DNA of 64,000 nt from positions 59,439,053-59,503,052 of the forward strand of contig CM060732.1 in the NCBI GenBank assembly GCA_030704615.1. Reading direction: 5' to 3'. Shown one piece after another: positions 47,765 to 60,089 of the stretch. A model generated the notes under the pieces. It did no database searches and was not told the origin of the DNA. It saw only the letters and a list, made by a program, of their open reading frames with translations. The stretch comes from Takakia lepidozioides. Its lineage: Eukaryota; Streptophyta; Takakiopsida; Takakiales; Takakiaceae. Numbering within the stretch: position 1 is the first letter of the stretch; each line of letters starts with the position of its first letter. The translations under genes were made by a program, and so were the position numbers.

Positions 47765-50700
47765 AACAAACTTACGATGGACCCTGTTGTATCGTGCTGG
47801 CGTCGTCTGGATGTTGGCAGGATTTTGTTCCTTCACTTGTCGCTTCCGATCCTTTTGTATACATCTTATTCCCTTAGTCCACGGTGCCTTGCTCTAAAAG
47901 TTTCGTACCCAAACTCTGTCTCTTAATATCCCAGACACAATCTAGATCACAAGCAAACGAAAAAATTGGCACCGGTTGAACTAGATCTAGTCGATTTTCG
48001 GTGATCAGCATGTAGCTGTGATATTGAAACCTTAAATAGGTCAATCAGAGAGAGTTATCATGAATAGCATAGATCAATCCTCAAACCCCGATCACGTTCG
48101 CAACTGCTTGCTGTAGCGCCAGTCCTCGCCCACCTCTGACAGCTTATCATTTCTTCTCGAGAGCCAATGATATCTCTAGGAATTTTGTGGAGGTGGAGGA
48201 TCAACCCGGAGGTGCACAAGAATGCCTAATGTTCGACTTCGCCTTTGGTCGAATTCAGCAAGGAAATCGCCCGTGAAATCCGGTCTTATTGCGGAGTCGC
48301 ACTCAGCCATCGGGTACCGGACACAGTCTCCGTCGAAAGTGCGACAGAAACTACCGTCGACTGTGGCTCTCCTGTTTTCGTGATCCGTTCCGACAACATG
48401 TGCAGTCGTGCGACTATGTAAGAAGATGAGTGCCGGTGTCTACAAAAATAAAACGATGAGGATTCAAGTATCGAATATAGCACACCTGAATCCTAGTATT
48501 TGATCAAAGCGCTAATTCAGCTTCTGATATAATTCAGGCCCTTCACTGGGTTGCAGAAGGGGTGGCGCACACTACTTCAAATGTTTCAGTATAGAGCTAA
48601 CTTAGCACTTCCATGCGGATCGGATCATGTACGGTTCTTTGTATCCTTTTAGCTGTAAATGATAACATAGCCCTTGGATACCTTAACATTCTATGTCGAA
48701 GCATGCTGAGACCCAACTGGTTGAACAGTATAATATAAGGTTTCGGAAGAGCATAGTTAACCGAAATTGACAGCTCTTTCATGCTTCATCGCCAGAAACA
48801 GCAGCTAGTTGCTTATCCCAGCATATAAAAGCAGAGCTATATAGCTAACTAACCTAATTTTTCTATCAGCTCCACAAGGCCAGTAAAAGAGATGGGACAT
48901 CTCAATGAATGAGATGAGACAGCTCGCAAGAGAGGAAAATCTCAAACCTTGTCCTGAAATTTAGTCCGATGTCATGTAACGCCAATTGCAACCGCCAGCT
49001 CCTCCATATCCATTGCAGAGAGGTAGACTTAGTCCCCCTATTTGCCCCTGGATGTTCCGGAAAAGCTCTGAAGCCTGTCAGCTTCGTGTTAATGCTCAGG
49101 CGCCAATTTCTCTGCCAAGATTAGAACAGAATTAGTGAAAAAACGTTCATGAATACCCAATATGTAACCAACGACTTCATCCCCACATTATGACACCTAA
49201 ATTCATATAAGACAGGCCAGTAGCTGTAAACTACTTGTGTTGTATGATCATTGACTGACTCTATATAAGTATATCATACATGTAACTTGGTCACACCACT
49301 TGAGAGACCATTCAATTAGGCTGAAGTAATCTTACGGAGAAGATAAGGTTTTTGAGCTGCTTATGAGAATCATACATGCATATCAATTTCTCCTATGATC
49401 TACATCCGCTGCATTGTTTTAATTTTCCTCACTCTATACATTTTGCAACATTCTACAGATGCGTTAATTTTTCTTGAGCGAAATGTTTTGAGCAATTTCG
49501 CAAGGCTCTAAGTGTGGCGGTTTGTAACCCAAACACTGTCTCTTGGTCTCAATCTAGATAACGAGAAAACGAAAAAATAGGCACCAGTTGATGTATAAGT
49601 CAGCAGGGATCATGCAAGCGCTGTGATATTGAAAGCTTAAATAGCTAGGTCACTTAGAGAGTTGACTCATCATGAATAGCCTCAAATCCCGGTCTAGCTC
49701 GCAACCTCATATTCTCTACTTGCCACGTAGAGTACAATTAGCAGCCAGTACTCGCCCCTCTCTCACTTACCATTACCTCCCGAGAGCCCGGCTGCAATGA
49801 TCGGTGCATAGCTCTCAATCTAGGGGATGTTAAGGTAGAAACACGAATTAAAATTTCCAAATATCTTCATGTAATGCCAAGCCATTGGACACTGTGAACT
49901 CTTATGTGTAGGCTTTTTTGGAGCCATGTGCCCAGCTCCCTGCGCGCTCCCTGTAGACAACTGAATAAACCTTGCTGCAAGATTGATATGCTCCAGAGTT
50001 CATATCTCTTGTACTTGACTCGTACGACCTCTCTGTAGCGCAGAGGGCTGTACTTTGAATTTGTATTCGATTCAAGTTTTGTGCTTCTGAAAGAGGAAAT
50101 AAGATAAATTTTCAAAGTTAGTCTAATGATGAGAGTCTTTACCACAAAGTTCCATAAGCAAGATGCTCTTTTAGGAGCCTTGCAGAAGCAAAGGTTGTAG
50201 TACTAATTAAATTGTGCGTTTCAATCATAAATCAATCACATGATACCAAGTTACCAGTTGTCGCTTGCTCCTCGCTTGCTCATGAATCTTGTTATTCAAA
50301 AAATCTTACCGTTAAAATTTAAACAGATGGATCCAGGCTAATGAATCTGAATGCTAGACCAAATTACTCGATCATGAATGAATGTGTACATTAGATATAA
50401 GCAACATTTAAAGTCTTTGTTCGTAGTAACAACTTCAATCCAGTCAATACCTGTTCTACACTTCCAGTTTCTACGAGAAAGGTCGTGTAAGTGGGTTATT
50501 TCCATGGACTGATCAGGTGGCATGAGTACATTACTTGTCCTAGCTCTAGCTCCGCTGACCAATTCCTAAAACTAGAAACACTATACCAAAGGAGAAATCT
50601 TAAGATGTCAGAAATTTGGTTCTATGTGTTCAAATCAGTTACTATTAGTGTATCGTGAAGTATGTGAATAGTTTTCAGCTTGCAGCTGCTCAGCAAAGCT

Positions 50701-51130
50701 CTGAGGCATGCTATGCGCTGATCATTATTCCATTCACTGCCATGATCATTTTTGCATTTCAATCTGCTGCAGCACAGCATAGTACTTTCGAAGAGCGCCT
50801 ATTATATGTCGGTCTCAATACTGAGAATTATATAGGGTCTCATTGCCCAAACCTACATTCGAGGATTTATGCAGCTACAGGTGGATCAAATGCTTTTGCT
50901 GGAAGATAAAAACGCAACGGTCAAAAGATTGACGAACGGCTAGTGACGCTCAAAATTCGAGCCGGTAGTGAACGTTAGAAATTCGAAACCTGAAAATGAC
51001 TCGTCACCTGGTGCAACGGACGTATGCGAAAAAAATAGATAACATCAACTGTCTCGATGGCTTTGGTCTCACAGAGTATGAAATCTTCAGTGCTTTGTAA
51101 AGGTCTCCTCTCTTGCCTGCTTCAGCTTTC
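47765..51130. repeat. Noncoding DNA with duplicated blocks
   Basis: No gene is supported. 47905-48090 and 49525-49700 are diverged copies of one block: CAAACTCTGTCTCTTR, ACAATCTAGAT, GAAAAAATWGGCACC, GCTGTGATATTGAAA and CATGAATAGC. 49300-49380 matches 52480-52550 (GAGACCATTCAATT then TAGG, and AGCTTTGAAG-like). These tie the spacer to the duplication of the membrane-protein locus, with later rearrangement. Confidence 0.55.
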
Positions 51131-51407
51131 TCGCATTCTTAATATACAACTGGTCATTTCCAATTGTAGCCCGCATGTAGATTCCTGAGTGATATTGTCC
51201 AGATTCTCGGTGCTCGGGAAAAGATGTAAACACGCGCATCCAAAAGCGAAACACACAGCTTGTGTCTGACACCATACTTCACCCGAAACGCACTCCAAAG
51301 TGAACCGCTTTTCATTTTTGCAGGGCAGCAAGGACAGATGATAAGTATAGATTCTATATTTGAAGAAGAGACCATAGCTACAAACAAGCGCACTATTGAC
51401 CTTCAAG

Positions 51408-51833
51408 ATGCCGCGTGCTGCAATGTTCTCACGTTTATTCGTTGAGACTTTCTGGCTTCTACTCCGCTGTTGTTCTTATGTAGGGATCATTCTCCTAGTC
51501 TGGGCCCTTTCCGTGTGGATTCAAGATAATATCTTTCCAGTGTCCGACCCATTCTGGAGTAGCATGACATGGTTGGGTCTTACGTGGTTCGGTCTCCTTA
51601 TCTGGGCCCTTCGGCACGTCTATCACGAGGGTACAGGTGCTTTTGTGTACGGGCGGCTTCTTGTTATTGCCAATCAATACTCAGAACTAGTTTTGAACTT
51701 TGTCGGAGGCGGCTACGGATTGCCCAAGCGAGTAATTGTTCCCATTGTGTTGGCAGTGTCACTCGCAAGTACTGTGCTTCTTTACTACATCTTGAAGAAG
51801 GCACAAGGGCTATTTGGCGATGGTATCAGGTAA
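51408..51833 (+). CDS. Small three-helix membrane protein, family unknown
   Basis: An intact frame of 141 residues from ATG at 51408 (MPRAAMF). Hydrophobic stretches at about residues 11-37, 49-68 and 108-129 predict three membrane helices. The ends are short and the last residues are KKAQGLFGDGIR. The short loop GGGYGLPKR between helices 2 and 3 is kept in the frameshifted paralogue 4 kb upstream, which suggests constraint. There is no known motif and no signal-peptide-like cleavage region. The stop codon overlaps a good splice donor (ATCAG/GTAAAA) in both copies. A short intron to ATGTTGGCAG would replace the ending with only a few residues here. Function unknown; possibly lineage-specific. 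Confidence 0.6.
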   Translation: MPRAAMFSRLFVETFWLLLRCCSYVGIILLVWALSVWIQDNIFPVSDPFWSSMTWLGLTWFGLLIWALRHVYHEGTGAFVYGRLLVIANQYSELVLNFVGGGYGLPKRVIVPIVLAVSLASTVLLYYILKKAQGLFGDGIR

Positions 51834-54690
51834 AAGAACACTTACAAGCACCGTGTTCTGTACATTCTGGTCGTCATGTTGGCAGGATGTGACCAGTTCC
51901 TTCCGTTACTTCACAGTTTCTCGAGCCCCATCAGTTTGCATAGATCTTATTCGTAGTGGAAACCCTTCTGATTCTTAAATCACAGTGCCATACTTATTGT
52001 ACAACCCGTACAAGGCCCACCTCCACTGCTGGTTGCTTGTCGTCTGTAATTGTTGCTGTTGTATACAATCAGTCAATGATCATAAAAAAATATGTATCTT
52101 ACGGTACTGCCCGTCTGAACTATACTCTATTCAGGGTTAGTAGATAATCTAAGTGTGGGGATGATGTGGGTGGTTAGATATGGATCCTTCAAGAACATTG
52201 CAGAACATAGGACTGGACCCTTATTTGTGGTTATTCCTCAACGTTTTCTCATAGAAAAATGTCTGCCTAATGTCTAAATCTTGGCAGAGAAAGTGGTGAA
52301 CATGAACATGAAGCTGACACGCTTCTTTTCGAGCCTATCTGGAACATGGGCAAATAGATTTGGCGGTTCGGCTGGCCAAGTCCGTCTGGAATACTGGAAC
52401 AATGAGTCTACATCTCCATGGAGCGACAATGGAGCATGGCGTTTTATGAACAGGCCAGTGTACTATTGATCATACCACGAGACCATTCAATTTAGCTTTG
52501 AAGATCGTAGGGAAAAAAGAAGGTCTTAAGAGTCATACGAACAGTGCGTCATAGTAGATTACATGTCAGGCTTATCTAGTGTCTGGCCCAGCGCAGCTGG
52601 CTGCATGGTTCAACCACCCAGCTTCTTGGCTGTAGACATTGCATGACGCGCCGGTGATCTGCAGAGTTCGCAGTTGTTGTTTCTGGACCTGCTTCTAAGT
52701 CACTGCAAGCTTAATCCTGTCCTTCATTTTTGTTTGATGACAAGGACATTCAAGGAATTTAAGTCTTAACTTAAATTACAGATGAAAGACGGTTGAAAGT
52801 GAACATGTTCGCCTAATATCTAACGATTTTGCTTAAATAGATCTATCACAAATTTACCAGTTTTGCAACATATACAGATCCACCCCAATGCTACAGAAAT
52901 GTTGCCTACTTAAAGGAGATTAGCTGAACCTTGAAGAGAAACCCGAGAGTGTTAATTCTGAATGGTGTTGAGAAACCAAAGATTGCAAGGTGCAGTGCAT
53001 AAGGAATTGAAAAATAGGAGATGCAGCGCTCAACCTTCCCAAGTTTCCAATCACATCTATTAGTCCACTCACTCACTTCATGATTGCTGAAGTCTTAGTT
53101 CATTTTCTCGCACGGTTCTCACTCAATATGGCTTTGTCAAGAGTTGAGATACAAATCCTTCTTTTGTGGGTATGGAGTGTTGCGATGCAAACCACCAAAG
53201 ATACGATGCCAACAGTGGAGCTCCATTGTAGTGACGCTTCAAATACCATTGAAGGTAAAAGGATTGTCGCGCCAACAGTTGTTTTCCATCTTCTCACTAA
53301 GTGATGACTGGAATACATCTTTCATGTTGTCCACGTATCAATTGTCTATGGTATGTTCATGTTCAAGTTCTGTAGAATGGTTGACTAGTACATTGAAGAC
53401 ATGTCCTATTCTAATCCCTTGCATTTTTTCCTTGTGAGACTCAATACATTTCAGTGTATATGTGATCTCGTTAGGGAAGATTTAAGCACATACTTCCCAC
53501 TTTTTTGGTTACTTTGCCAAATAGAAAACTATCCGTTGAGAGACAAATGGCTGTAGCTCTTAAACCTTAAGCGACGAGAGCAGGTTTAGACCATTTCGAC
53601 AAAAACTGGGCCCACCTTCACACGGACCCTATATCTCCCTACTCACTTTCATCTAGAGGGATGAACCGTTGCAAATTGTTCCCACCCACCAGATTCACAA
53701 CCACCCCAAAAATGGGCAAATTCCACCGTTGAATCTGAGATATTATAACGTATGAAGATGGTGCATTTTCTGCTGAAGGCAAATAATGGTCCTCAAATTT
53801 ACCTTTGACCAAGCCTGTGGCCTATGTTACTCATGTTTGGTGGGTGAATGAAAGCCATATTCCATTGCTTGGATACATCCCAAAGCACCTGTCAAAATCA
53901 GATGCTGGAGGTCCCAAAACTGTTGGCCAAATTGGAATGCCATCTGTCAGTGTGAGCATGCCTACATTGAGAGTACACTGGCCAAAAATCAAACAAATTG
54001 GAGTAAAAATGGTGCTAAGATGGAGGATTTCCTGCTTTTTCCGGCCAACTTCAACTCAGGCATGTGGTTGCCGGATTTGCCACTGAATCCGGCAACGCAT
54101 TCCGGGCCATGTCATGCACCCGGTCATGAAAGGGTGAACATGCACCGTGCCTCATGGCCCCCTCTACAAACCCAACCGGATTTTTCATAGGCGCCTGCCA
54201 CATCGCCAGTCAACATGCGTGGGCCCCCCACCAATCCACCAATACCCCCATGCTGGCAAAAATCGCTGACATCACAAAAATTACTTTTCCCCGGCGCAAT
54301 CACACACATGACATTGCGGCCTACATTTTTCATGCAGGGTGGCCCTTCATCCGAGTTCATCCAGTGAAGCTACGCCTGGATGGAAGCGTGACGCAGCAAC
54401 GAAGCGCTCACGACAGCATTATTGCATACCCTTACCTCTCAATACCAATGGTGACAAAGCCTATGATTGCACATATGACAGCAGACGGAAATTTGAGTGG
54501 TGATGGATGTAGAAGTGCACTACATGTCATAGATATACAATTATATAATCCACATATAACGCAGGAGGATGAACTTTCATTAGAGTGTTATTTTGAGATA
54601 CAGACATCGATTTTATAGATTTTGCAATCTTTGCTTTCAATTTTCAAACTTGAAAGAGATTTCAAACTACTATTTTGAATTTGTTGGCGC
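51834..54690. other. Intergenic DNA, no gene seen
   Basis: The first about 700 bases are the 3' part of the duplicated block. Frames at 53080-53437, 53805-54086 and 54154-54618 are open but show no domain and no consistent codon bias. Confidence 0.45.
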
Positions 54691-54699
54691 CCGTACTCA

Positions 54700-54865
54700 A
54701 ACCCTCATTTTGCAAAGCTCTCAACATTTCATTCTTTTTGTTTGTGCTTGCAATACCTTCGCGTGCCTTGCAAAGCTTTGACACTCTCATTTTTTTTTTG
54801 GGTGCTTCAAGTACATTATTTTTCCTGCAATGCTTTGACACCCTCATTCTCTTTCTATCCTACTT
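54700..54865. repeat. Imperfect 60-bp tandem repeat, three copies
   Basis: TTGCAAAGCTCTCAACATTTCATTC (about 54711), TTGCAAAGCTTTGACACTCTCATT (about 54769) and CTGCAATGCTTTGACACCCTCATT (about 54826) recur at about 58-base spacing, separated by T-rich and GTGCTTS-bearing sequence. Confidence 0.55.
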
Positions 54866-56052
54866 CAAGCTTTGATTGTGCATTTCTATGTACTTCAGGT
54901 TCAACTTAGTACAGTTTTTTTTCGCAGTAACACTATTTTGTTTAGTTCAAGGTACAAATTGTCACGTCTAGTTACAGTCATGTGCTACAAATGACAAGTT
55001 GCAGTTCATCTTTTGCAATTTTGCAAGTACAAGGAGACAACCAAGTAGATGTATTAATCAAGAGACACTTTGCACAATATGACTACTACAAGTGAACACA
55101 CACTCTGAAAAAATCCGTCTTGGAAGAAGAACTGAATCAGTGAGAAGGTGACTGCCCAAAGGGATTAGAAAGGATGATGAAGAAGATGATCTTGATTGGA
55201 ATAAGTTCAAGTTTTTCCACGAGTTTACAGAAGGAGAGCCACTATATATACAAGACCTATGCTCAGCAAAATCACAAAAAATTGTATGAGTTTGTAGAGA
55301 GTTGGGTACGTCATAGATCTCTCACCTCTGTTAGATCATCTTATATATGAGAACAGCCTCGAGGGACTAATTTGGCACAATGGTACAAAGATTAGGGAGT
55401 GGAATGGCCAGTCAAATTGATTGATATTCCATACTCTAGGAAATAGAATTAGTAGTTTACTTACTTGGTTGAATAAACTACAGATAGGTTGAGATCTGAA
55501 CACCATGGTTGGAATAATATCCACCATTTGCTCTCCAGCAGTTCCTAGGTCATTGAACAAGGCAACGCAACAAATGACATCGTAGGTCCGAACCAACAAC
55601 ACTTCTTCAACCACAAAAGATTACTAGAGACAAAGATGCCAAGAAAATAGGATTATGCACTAGTATGAATGGTATCTGTTCCAACCGGATTCTATGCAAC
55701 TGGTGTATGTTGCGACTCATTCTACGACTACGGTTTATAATCTACTAACGTTGCAATGAAGCAAGTGGCGTGCACGACTCCGGGTTCGGCGTTGATTTCT
55801 TGGCATTTTTTCAAAAAAATTGATTAGAAATTACAAATTATGAGTTGTTTTAAAACTGTGATGAAACATGCATTGTTGTCAGCTGGTCGCGCACCTCCGA
55901 AGCAAGGGTGATTGCCAAAACCATCTCTCACCATGTATACAACACAATTCATAAATCAAGAGAATGGCTAACTGTTCTTGCTTGAGTTAATATAGTGGGG
56001 GGGAGGGAAAGCAAATGATGACAGATTACATTGCAGATTGTGAGAAAATGGC
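54866..56052. other. Intergenic DNA, no gene confirmed
   Basis: A minus-strand frame at 55614-55336 (EEVLLVRTYDVICCVALFND...) is open for 92 codons and may be an old transposon piece beside the pogo-like fragment, but it has no diagnostic motif. Confidence 0.35.
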
Positions 56053-56400
56053 ATGCATGCCAATGCAAAACAACAGTTGGCCGACAATAGAATTGTTCAA
56101 AGTACGGCTGATATTCCTACAAAACAATATTTTGAAGGGGGGATGGGGGGTTTTTCACCAACAAATCGACATTTACTGATACTCGATGAACATGGTAGCT
56201 ATCACGTTACCATTGAGGCTATTGATTATGCTATGAATATCGGGCTAGACATGATCACACTACCAGCTCACACATCTCATGTTTTACAGTCCCTTGATAT
56301 AAGTTGTTTCAAGCCACTCAAAACTTGCTTTCGCAAAATTCGGGATGCTCAAATGCTGGAAAGAAATTATATGGAATCCAATCCGCAGAGGAGGCACGCC
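56053..56400 (+). pseudogene. Pogo-like DDE transposase fragment
   Basis: LLILDEHGSYHVTIEAIDYA and LDMITLPAHTSHVLQSLDIS followed by CFKPLKTCFRKIR match the DDE_1 endonuclease core of pogo/Tigger-type (Tc1/mariner superfamily) elements. The aspartate in LDEHGS is the second catalytic residue, and the one in SLDIS belongs to the PHTSH.LQPLD block. The N-terminal DNA-binding domain and the rest of the catalytic domain are missing. The frame stays open to 56604, but that part is antisense to the adjacent MULE remnant and probably not real. Confidence 0.65.
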
Positions 56401-56499
56401 AGGAAGAGTGCACTGATTCGGCCATGTTTGTCGTGGGCATGTCGGTGTCGGAGTCGAGACACATTTCCTGCACAAGCACATGTTGAGGTTACAAGCAAG

Positions 56500-58745
56500 T
56501 TACAAATATGGCCAAGAATAATATTCAACGGGACGCGAATTCGTGCAACTCACCTCCCGCATATAGTTGCCGAACTGGAGGAAACGATAATGCCACCATG
56601 CTAGCCAACCGACCATTGCTCCCTCGTCTGATTTCCTTACAGCACCTGACGATGTCCACCAAGCCCGTATACATGCAAATTGTGTCTCTGCATCATCCAA
56701 GGTGGGAGCGCGCTTCCACGCAAGGCACATGGAACGGTGCTCCTCTCTGAAATCTGGCGCCACGAGCCTGGTTGTGTATTGCGAAAGGCTCTGCAGAAAA
56801 TGGAACCCACAAGATCTCTCATTGCCTTCCATGGGAACATTGGGGTCTTGCCCGTACACCCTTCGGATGGCAGCCCAATTTGCTTGTGCGTTGTCCACCA
56901 TGAAACCACGGAAATTGGGAGGGGGCAATCCCGCCTTGGTTTATTCCCTGCCAAATAAGCATCTCCAATTGTGTGTCATCTCCTTTCATCTCACAAATAG
57001 CAATTGTCATTAGCATCCTGCAGTGGGTGTCGTAGACATGTGCACCCATTGTCACCCACTGGTGATTTGTAATTCGCTTGATATGGTCGAACATGACCCA
57101 ACTGTTTGACAAGTCCCCACTCGTCATCATGTCGACCAGTTCGACGCCGCTGCCAGGTCCACACGTGGACATTTTGAATACGAAACAAACGATCTGCCTC
57201 AGTCCTTGTCCTGGAAACCTACTTCCATGAATGTAGTCATATCCACATCGTCGCTTCACCTCCAGAATGGAGTGCATATCCGAGCCACGCCCAATTTTCT
57301 ATTTGCATGAGACAATGTGGTTTCGGACATTCGGTGAACATACGTGGGACACCGACTCCAGCAATGCCTCCATTTCCTTCTCATCGAGAGGAACTCTATC
57401 GGAGCCGTCTTCCGACATAATTCTGGCCAATGCCATCTTATGGGCGGCTTGGAGCTGTATCTGTTTGGGTTTGGCACCCGGTCTCAACTTAACCTCCTCC
57501 TGAACGAGCTGCTCTGCTTCGTGGGCAGCCTCCCGCGAGTTCCCCCTCGCCAATTTGTGACAATGGGAACCAACGTGTATGCAAGCTCGGGTGAGGTCAG
57601 GGAAACGGTGCAACACATAGAACTGCTTGGCATTACAAACAGACATGCAGTGTGGTGGTTCTTTGCAATGCGCACACTTAAATGTGGAGTTCGGAACCTT
57701 CTCCTGAGCTCGAAATGGTTGATGAATTGTGCCTGTCCAATGGTCTCGTTCCTGTGACCTCTGGATTTAAAGTGGAAGCAAGTTGGGGGAGAAACACCGC
57801 AACGCGCCCGCACAAACAACGTAGCACATCCGCACACCATCGAGCATCTTCATGCTGGTGGTTTTGGTAACGCACCAAGGATGACCGTCATGTTTTCTAT
57901 CCATATCTGTCAACATTCCGGACGCCCTCGAGTAGTCCGCCCGAGGAGGGAACTCAAAGAAGATATTACCGTCGACGTCGGCGGGAAGGCATGTAACCGA
58001 TTTAATTGCGAACTTGCTGTAGTCCAGCCCGGCCAGCTCCGACCGGTGTCCCTCCAGGTGAAGCCCTCGCAGAATTTCAAGAATAGATCGAACTACGGTG
58101 CTCGTGCTGGGAATATGACTCCCTCTCCACTGACGTCCATTGAGGACTTGCCTGATCTCCAGGACGACCTCGGAACTTCCATGACCTCGTCTGAGTCGGA
58201 CAGGTTGTGAACAACCCGGTTCTCGCTCGTCTTCATGGATGGGTTCGGCTCTGGATTTACTTCGTTGCGGACTTCTCTCTTTGAGGTAGCCACTCTCTGA
58301 TTCGCGGATTGTTTCGTGGAAGGCGCCAGGATAGAAGGTGCATTTGGTCGGGCAAATGAAGTCCCCAACCCCTGTATATGACGCTGTCCGATGGTGGAAC
58401 TCGCCATTCCCTGCCATCGCCAAAATCATCGTGGAGCACAACAATACTCTCGACAACAAGGCCGTTTGAGTCCTTCCTTTCCTCCTCCAAAAAAACCGAC
58501 CCCGGTTTCAGGTGGTATCGAACGCACAGATATTTCTCCATCACCCGGCAGATGTCCCCTCTGCACGGAAATAAAGCTCTATGCTCGTGAGGAGGGCAGT
58601 ACACTGTAGCGCTCGGGTTTTCCGCCATGGGAGATGTGCACACAAGACTGCCAGGATGGCGTGCGGGGAAGCTCCCTGGTAGAAGGGGGATGCAGCGATG
58701 GGAAGGAATGCGGTGCCGATTTGTCCGAGCGACGAAGCCTGATCC
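56500..58745 (-). pseudogene. MULE-type transposase, frameshifted
   Basis: Minus-strand pieces read in order but in changing frames. VYCPPHEHRALFPCRG and KYLCVRYHLKPGSVFLEEE (58620-58470); an acidic linker SDSDEVMEV (about 58190); LEILRGLHLEGHRSELAGLD with DGNIFFEFPPRADYSRASG (58070-57900); ARGNSREAAHEAEQLVQEE with SDRVPLDEKEMEALLES (57560-57350). Then MGAHVYDTHCRMLMTIAI (about 57050), and GFMVDNAQANWAAIRRVYG with CGFHFLQ (56905-56780). The VYD and MVD aspartates and the following C-X2-H are the pattern of MULE catalytic domains. At least five frame changes make it dead. No terminal inverted repeats were located. Confidence 0.6.
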
Positions 58746-58879
58746 AAATCCAGGGAGCCAACTATCTCAAAATCCCAGTGTTAATGAACCTTGTCTCCGG
58801 AATGCGGCCCTGGTCTTTGTACAATAACTGCCAACGGTTTGCAGTCAGAAAGTGGGGGGCCGTCCGGATGATGTCGGCT

Positions 58880-59945
58880 GAAGGGGAGAAGCCGGCACCG
58901 TGCCGTCACATTACTACCCGAATGGAAATTCGGCACCCAATATCCAACAGGGGCCGCACGGATGAAGTCGTCTGGGGCAAAGATGTCGGCACCTGCGACA
59001 GAAACATCCCCGGATGGAAATTCAGCGCCGAATTTCCATTCGGATCCACCCAAAGGAAGTCCTGTCGGGGGGTCAGGCCGAAAACTGGCCGACCTAAAAA
59101 CCTCGCGGATGGAAAAACGGCGCCGAATTTCCATCCGAGGCCTTTCGGATGCAGTCGGCTCGGGGGAAAGGCCGCCATCTGGCCCTCACATTACAACCCC
59201 CGGACGGAAATTCGGCACCGAATATACAACAGGGGAAGCCCGGATGAAGTCGCCTCGGGCGCAGAGGCCGGCGCGTGTGCGACAGAGAACATCCCCTGGA
59301 TGGACATTCGGCGCCGAATTTCCATTGGGGCCCCCCCAAAGGAAGTCATGCCGGGGGGTCAGGCCGAAAACTGGCCGGCATAAAAACATCCCCAGATGGA
59401 AAAAATGGCGCCGAATTTCCATCCGGGGCGGTTCGGATGTAGTCAGGGAGGGGGGAGAGGCCGGCACCTGGCCGTCACATTGCAACCCCCGGACGGAAAT
59501 TCAGCACCGAATATCCAACGGGGACGCCCGGATGAAGTCGCCTCGGGCGTAGAGGCCGGCACGTGTTCGACAGAGAGCATCCCCTATATGGAGATTCGGT
59601 GCCGAATTTCCATCCGGGCCCCCCCAAAAAGAAGTCGTGTCGGGGGGTCAGGCCGAAAACTGGTCGACAAAAAAACCTCCCCAGATGGAAAAACAGCGCC
59701 GAATTTCCATCCGGGGCCGTTCCAATGCAGTCAGGGAGGGGGAGAGGCCGGCACCTGGCCGTCATATTTCAACCCCGGACGGAAATTCGCACCGAATATC
59801 CAACAGAGCGGCAGAGAGGCCGACACCTCTCCGACAGGGACCATCCCCCAGATGGAAATTTGGCGCCGAATTTCCATCGGGGCCCCCTCAAAGGAAGTCA
59901 CTCCCAGAATGGAAAAAACGCCGAATTTCGGACTGTTCCGATTTG
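58880..59945. repeat. About 285-bp higher-order tandem repeat with palindromes
   Basis: Units begin with a CGGACGGAAATTCGGCACCG-like block at about 58918, 59199, 59492 and 59775, so the period is about 281-293 bp. Each holds three sub-blocks, one imperfect (GGCACCGAATATCCAAC) and two near-palindromic (GGATGGAAATTCGGC joined to its reverse complement). They are separated by AGGCCGGCACCTGGCCGTCAC, GATGAAGTCGYCTCGGGC and GTCAGGCCGAAAACTGGCCG segments. Long open frames across it are by-products of the repeats. Confidence 0.85.
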
Positions 59946-60089
59946 CCTCTAGCAGTCAAGGATTCCAAGAAAAACGTGTCTACAAGTGCACTTCAGCCAC
60001 AAAACAAACAGTTAGGTTTGTTTTTCTCCGAAAAATCAATCGGACACGCTCTGAATTACCTGCAGGAAGTAATTCAGGCTTCGAAATAC

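Noticed and set aside
53100-53437. Possible copia-type fragment
   Set aside because: The frames have no RNase H or RT motif when read on either strand.
56400-56604. C-terminal extension of the pogo-like frame
   Set aside because: It overlaps the 3' end of the MULE remnant on the other strand and has no transposase similarity.
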